From the NCBI GenBank assembly GCA_033344895.1, contig JAWPMN010000001.1:1674001-1738000 (forward strand): a stretch of 64,000 bases of DNA, given 5' to 3'. Below the pieces are notes generated by a model that saw only the letters and a list, made by a program, of their open reading frames with translations, was not told the DNA's origin and did no database searches. A program made the position numbers and the translations under genes. Of this stretch, positions 62,383 through 64,000 are shown one piece after another; position 1 is the stretch's first letter, and the number at the start of each line of letters is the position of its first letter. This stretch comes from Alphaproteobacteria bacterium. GTDB taxonomy: Bacteria; Pseudomonadota; Alphaproteobacteria; UBA8366; Aestuariispiraceae.

Positions 62383-63584
62383 AGTTTCTTTCAGATCCCG
62401 CCAGCCGGGCCGCCACGGCCCTGCTGGTCCTGATCGTGGCCATCGGTCCGATCTCAACGGACCTCTATCTGCCCGCCCTGCCGGGTATTCAGGCGGCGTT
62501 CGATACCGATGTCGCGACCGTTCAGCTGACCCTGTCGGTCTACATGATCGCCTTCGCCTTCTCCCAGTTGATCTATGGGCCGCTGTCGGACCGGTTCGGG
62601 CGGCGGCCGGTCATCCTGTTCGGGCTGGCATTGTATTTCGCGGCCTCCATCGCCTGCATCATGGCCCCGACCATGGAGGTGCTGATCGGGGCGCGTTTCG
62701 TCCAGGCCGTCGGCGGTTGTGCCGGGCAGGTGATCGTGCGCGCCATCGTCCGCGACGTGCACGGCCCGGACGGATCCGGCCGGGTCCTGGCCAAGATCGC
62801 CGCGGCGATGGGCCTGGCGCCCCTGGTCGGGCCGATTCTGGGGGGCTATCTGACCGATGCCTTCGGCTGGCAGGCATGTTTCGTCGCCCTTTCGGCGGCG
62901 GGCGGGTTGGCCCTTCTGGGCGGTGCGCTGATGCTGTCCGAAACCAACCGGATGCGCGATCCGGCGGCGACCTCCCCGCGGCGCATCGCCCGCAATATCG
63001 GCAGCCTCACCGTCGACCCGCGGTTCATCAGCTATACGCTCTGCGCGGCGGGCAGCTATTCCGGCCTGTTCGCCTTCATTTCCGGCTCCAGCTTCGTCTT
63101 CATCTCCGTGTTGGGCCTTGAGCCGACCCAGTTCAGCTTCTGCTTCTCCGCCGCCGTGCTGGGTTTCATCATCGGGGCACGGACCGCATCCCGGATCGCG
63201 GACCGGCGCCGGGCGGTCGGCATCGGCGCAACGTTGAATGCCGTCGGCGGCCTGACAATGCTGCTGTTCCTGCTGGCCGGCGTGGAAAGCGTCGCCACGG
63301 TCCTGGCACCGATGGTGGTCTTCTCCATCGGCATGGGCATCGTATTGCCCCATGCCCAGGCGGGTGCGGTCGCGCCCTATCCCGAAAAGGCCGGTACGGC
63401 ATCGGCCCTTTACGGCACCTTCCAATACGCCATCGCCTCGGGGGTCGGCCTGCTGGTTGGTCATGGATTCGACGGCTCGGCCCTGCCCATGGCCTGGGCC
63501 ATCGCCCTGTCCGGGGTGATCACATTTGCGTGTTTCGCAACCCTGCTTTGGCGCGGCAGACTGGCCCGGATCGCCAGAAATTGA
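62379..63584 (+). CDS. Bcr/CflA family MFS drug transporter (second of pair)
   Basis: 401 aa with twelve helices. STDLYLPALPGIQAAFDTDVATVQLTLSVYMIAFAFSQLIYGPLSDRFGRRPVILFGLAL and GARFVQAVGGCAGQVIVRAIVRDV are the family motifs. It is coupled to the upstream paralogue through an ATGA overlap. The two differ throughout, so the duplication is old or the pair was assembled rather than recently amplified. Confidence 0.9.
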   Translation: MKFLSDPASRAATALLVLIVAIGPISTDLYLPALPGIQAAFDTDVATVQLTLSVYMIAFAFSQLIYGPLSDRFGRRPVILFGLALYFAASIACIMAPTMEVLIGARFVQAVGGCAGQVIVRAIVRDVHGPDGSGRVLAKIAAAMGLAPLVGPILGGYLTDAFGWQACFVALSAAGGLALLGGALMLSETNRMRDPAATSPRRIARNIGSLTVDPRFISYTLCAAGSYSGLFAFISGSSFVFISVLGLEPTQFSFCFSAAVLGFIIGARTASRIADRRRAVGIGATLNAVGGLTMLLFLLAGVESVATVLAPMVVFSIGMGIVLPHAQAGAVAPYPEKAGTASALYGTFQYAIASGVGLLVGHGFDGSALPMAWAIALSGVITFACFATLLWRGRLARIARN

Positions 63585-63801
63585 GGCGAAACTGTGGCAT
63601 TGCGCCGTCCCGCGGCCAGCCCGCATTGACGGCGCCCGGTTCGCGCACCAAATCGCAGAAGCGCATTTTTCCCGATGCGGCGACTGCCGGACCGGGGACC
63701 GGCCCGGGGAAAACCGGATGCACGTCCGACAGGCCATGTTATCGTAACCCGCGATCAGAGACGCGGCGGCACGCACCGGCGCGAGACTATAGAGGAAGCA
63801 C

Positions 63802-64000
63802 ATGACGCATCTCAGACAGCCCGAAACCTATCGCAGCGGTGTCGACCGGTCGCGGCCGCGCGCCCTGACCCAGGCCGCCGACGGGTCCGCCAGTCAGATC
63901 CGCCTGCTGCGCCTGCTGACCATCATGACGGTCTGCACGGCGGTTTTGTTCCTTGCCGCGCGCCCGGGTTTTGCCCGGGGGGCGCCGGAAAGCTTCGCCG
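63802..64000 (+). CDS. Do/DegP-type serine protease, N-terminal start (partial)
   Basis: The window ends 66 codons into this gene. agagga precedes the ATG. The readable N-terminus has an arginine-containing stretch, a hydrophobic signal or anchor segment (LLTIMTVCTAVLFLAARPGFA) and then RGAPESFA, which matches the mature start of many alphaproteobacterial DegP/Do proteases (APESFADL). The catalytic domain is outside the window. The 217-bp gap upstream shows no other gene. Confidence 0.65.
   Translation, partial: MTHLRQPETYRSGVDRSRPRALTQAADGSASQIRLLRLLTIMTVCTAVLFLAARPGFARGAPESFA

Noticed and set aside
60388-62457. 689-codon minus-strand open frame opposite the YgjP and Bcr/CflA genes
   Set aside because: Low-complexity Arg/Gln/Asp shadow of two well-defined plus-strand genes.

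Overview
The window is high-GC DNA with the gene content of an alphaproteobacterium, most likely a Rhodospirillales-like marine or soil heterotroph. The supporting features are the block hrcA divergent from rph-rdgB-hemW with grpE beside hrcA, hslVU, an isocitrate lyase next to a RamB/ScfR-type regulator, TRAP transport, a cob gene cluster and a DNA ligase/exonuclease pair. This placement is inferred from gene content and order; no rRNA, tRNA or CRISPR array was seen.

Layout. 1-2.3 kb: end of a histidine kinase, a PAS protein, a DoxX-like gene with palindromic operators, a ridA remnant, a lipoprotein. 2.3-10.3 kb: protein quality control and core genes (hslU, hslV, trypsin-like lipoprotein protease, grpE, hrcA, rph, rdgB, hemW). 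10.5-14.2 kb: a TRAP transporter followed by a PEP-mutase/isocitrate-lyase family enzyme. 14.3-18.1 kb: diguanylate cyclase, tag glycosylase, YciI protein, TetR regulator, secreted HExxH protein. 18.2-23.2 kb: aceA and a divergent RamB/ScfR-like regulator, then an apparently acquired GSU2403-type nucleotidyltransferase gene behind two large palindromes, and a lipoprotein. 23.2-28.4 kb: cobalamin genes (cobA-cobB on minus, cbiD-cobK on plus), a YcgN-type protein and a secreted ankyrin protein. 28.4-36.7 kb: a membrane/ferredoxin adenylate cyclase, an acyl-CoA ligase, a lone cNMP-binding protein, a TerB-like protein, alkB, a caspase-like protease, a SigZ-like ECF sigma factor with an ArsI/CadI-type lyase, and a GAF protein.

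36.8-46.7 kb holds the most interesting structure: comM (yifB, AAA+ Mg-chelatase-like helicase of natural transformation) split by an ~8.34 kb mobile element of visibly lower GC. The junctions allow the comM halves to be rejoined in frame to 506 codons. The element carries its own large serine recombinase, a small resolvase, a ParB-domain protein and anti-invader-type cargo: an HNH nuclease with an SRA-like N-terminus, a CoiA-like nuclease overlapping an unknown protein with an Rx5H motif, and an Abi_C/HEPN protein just downstream of the integrase. A dyad in the reconstructed attB is centred exactly on a TG dinucleotide shared by both junctions, and the element ends carry an 18-bp imperfect inverted repeat.

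46.7-64 kb returns to host-like DNA: TetR and a Tat-exported tandem YdhR-like protein, an MFS transporter, a five-gene minus-strand cluster (gst, SnoaL-like, tautomerase, nitronate monooxygenase, Dabb) divergent from a LysR gene, a spermidine-synthase-fold protein, a NaChBac-type sodium channel, DNA ligase plus MBL exonuclease plus an ASCH protein, an enolase-superfamily gene broken by one in-frame TAA, an EamA transporter, a YgjP-type metallopeptidase, two overlapping Bcr/CflA transporters, and the start of a Do/DegP-type protease running off the window.
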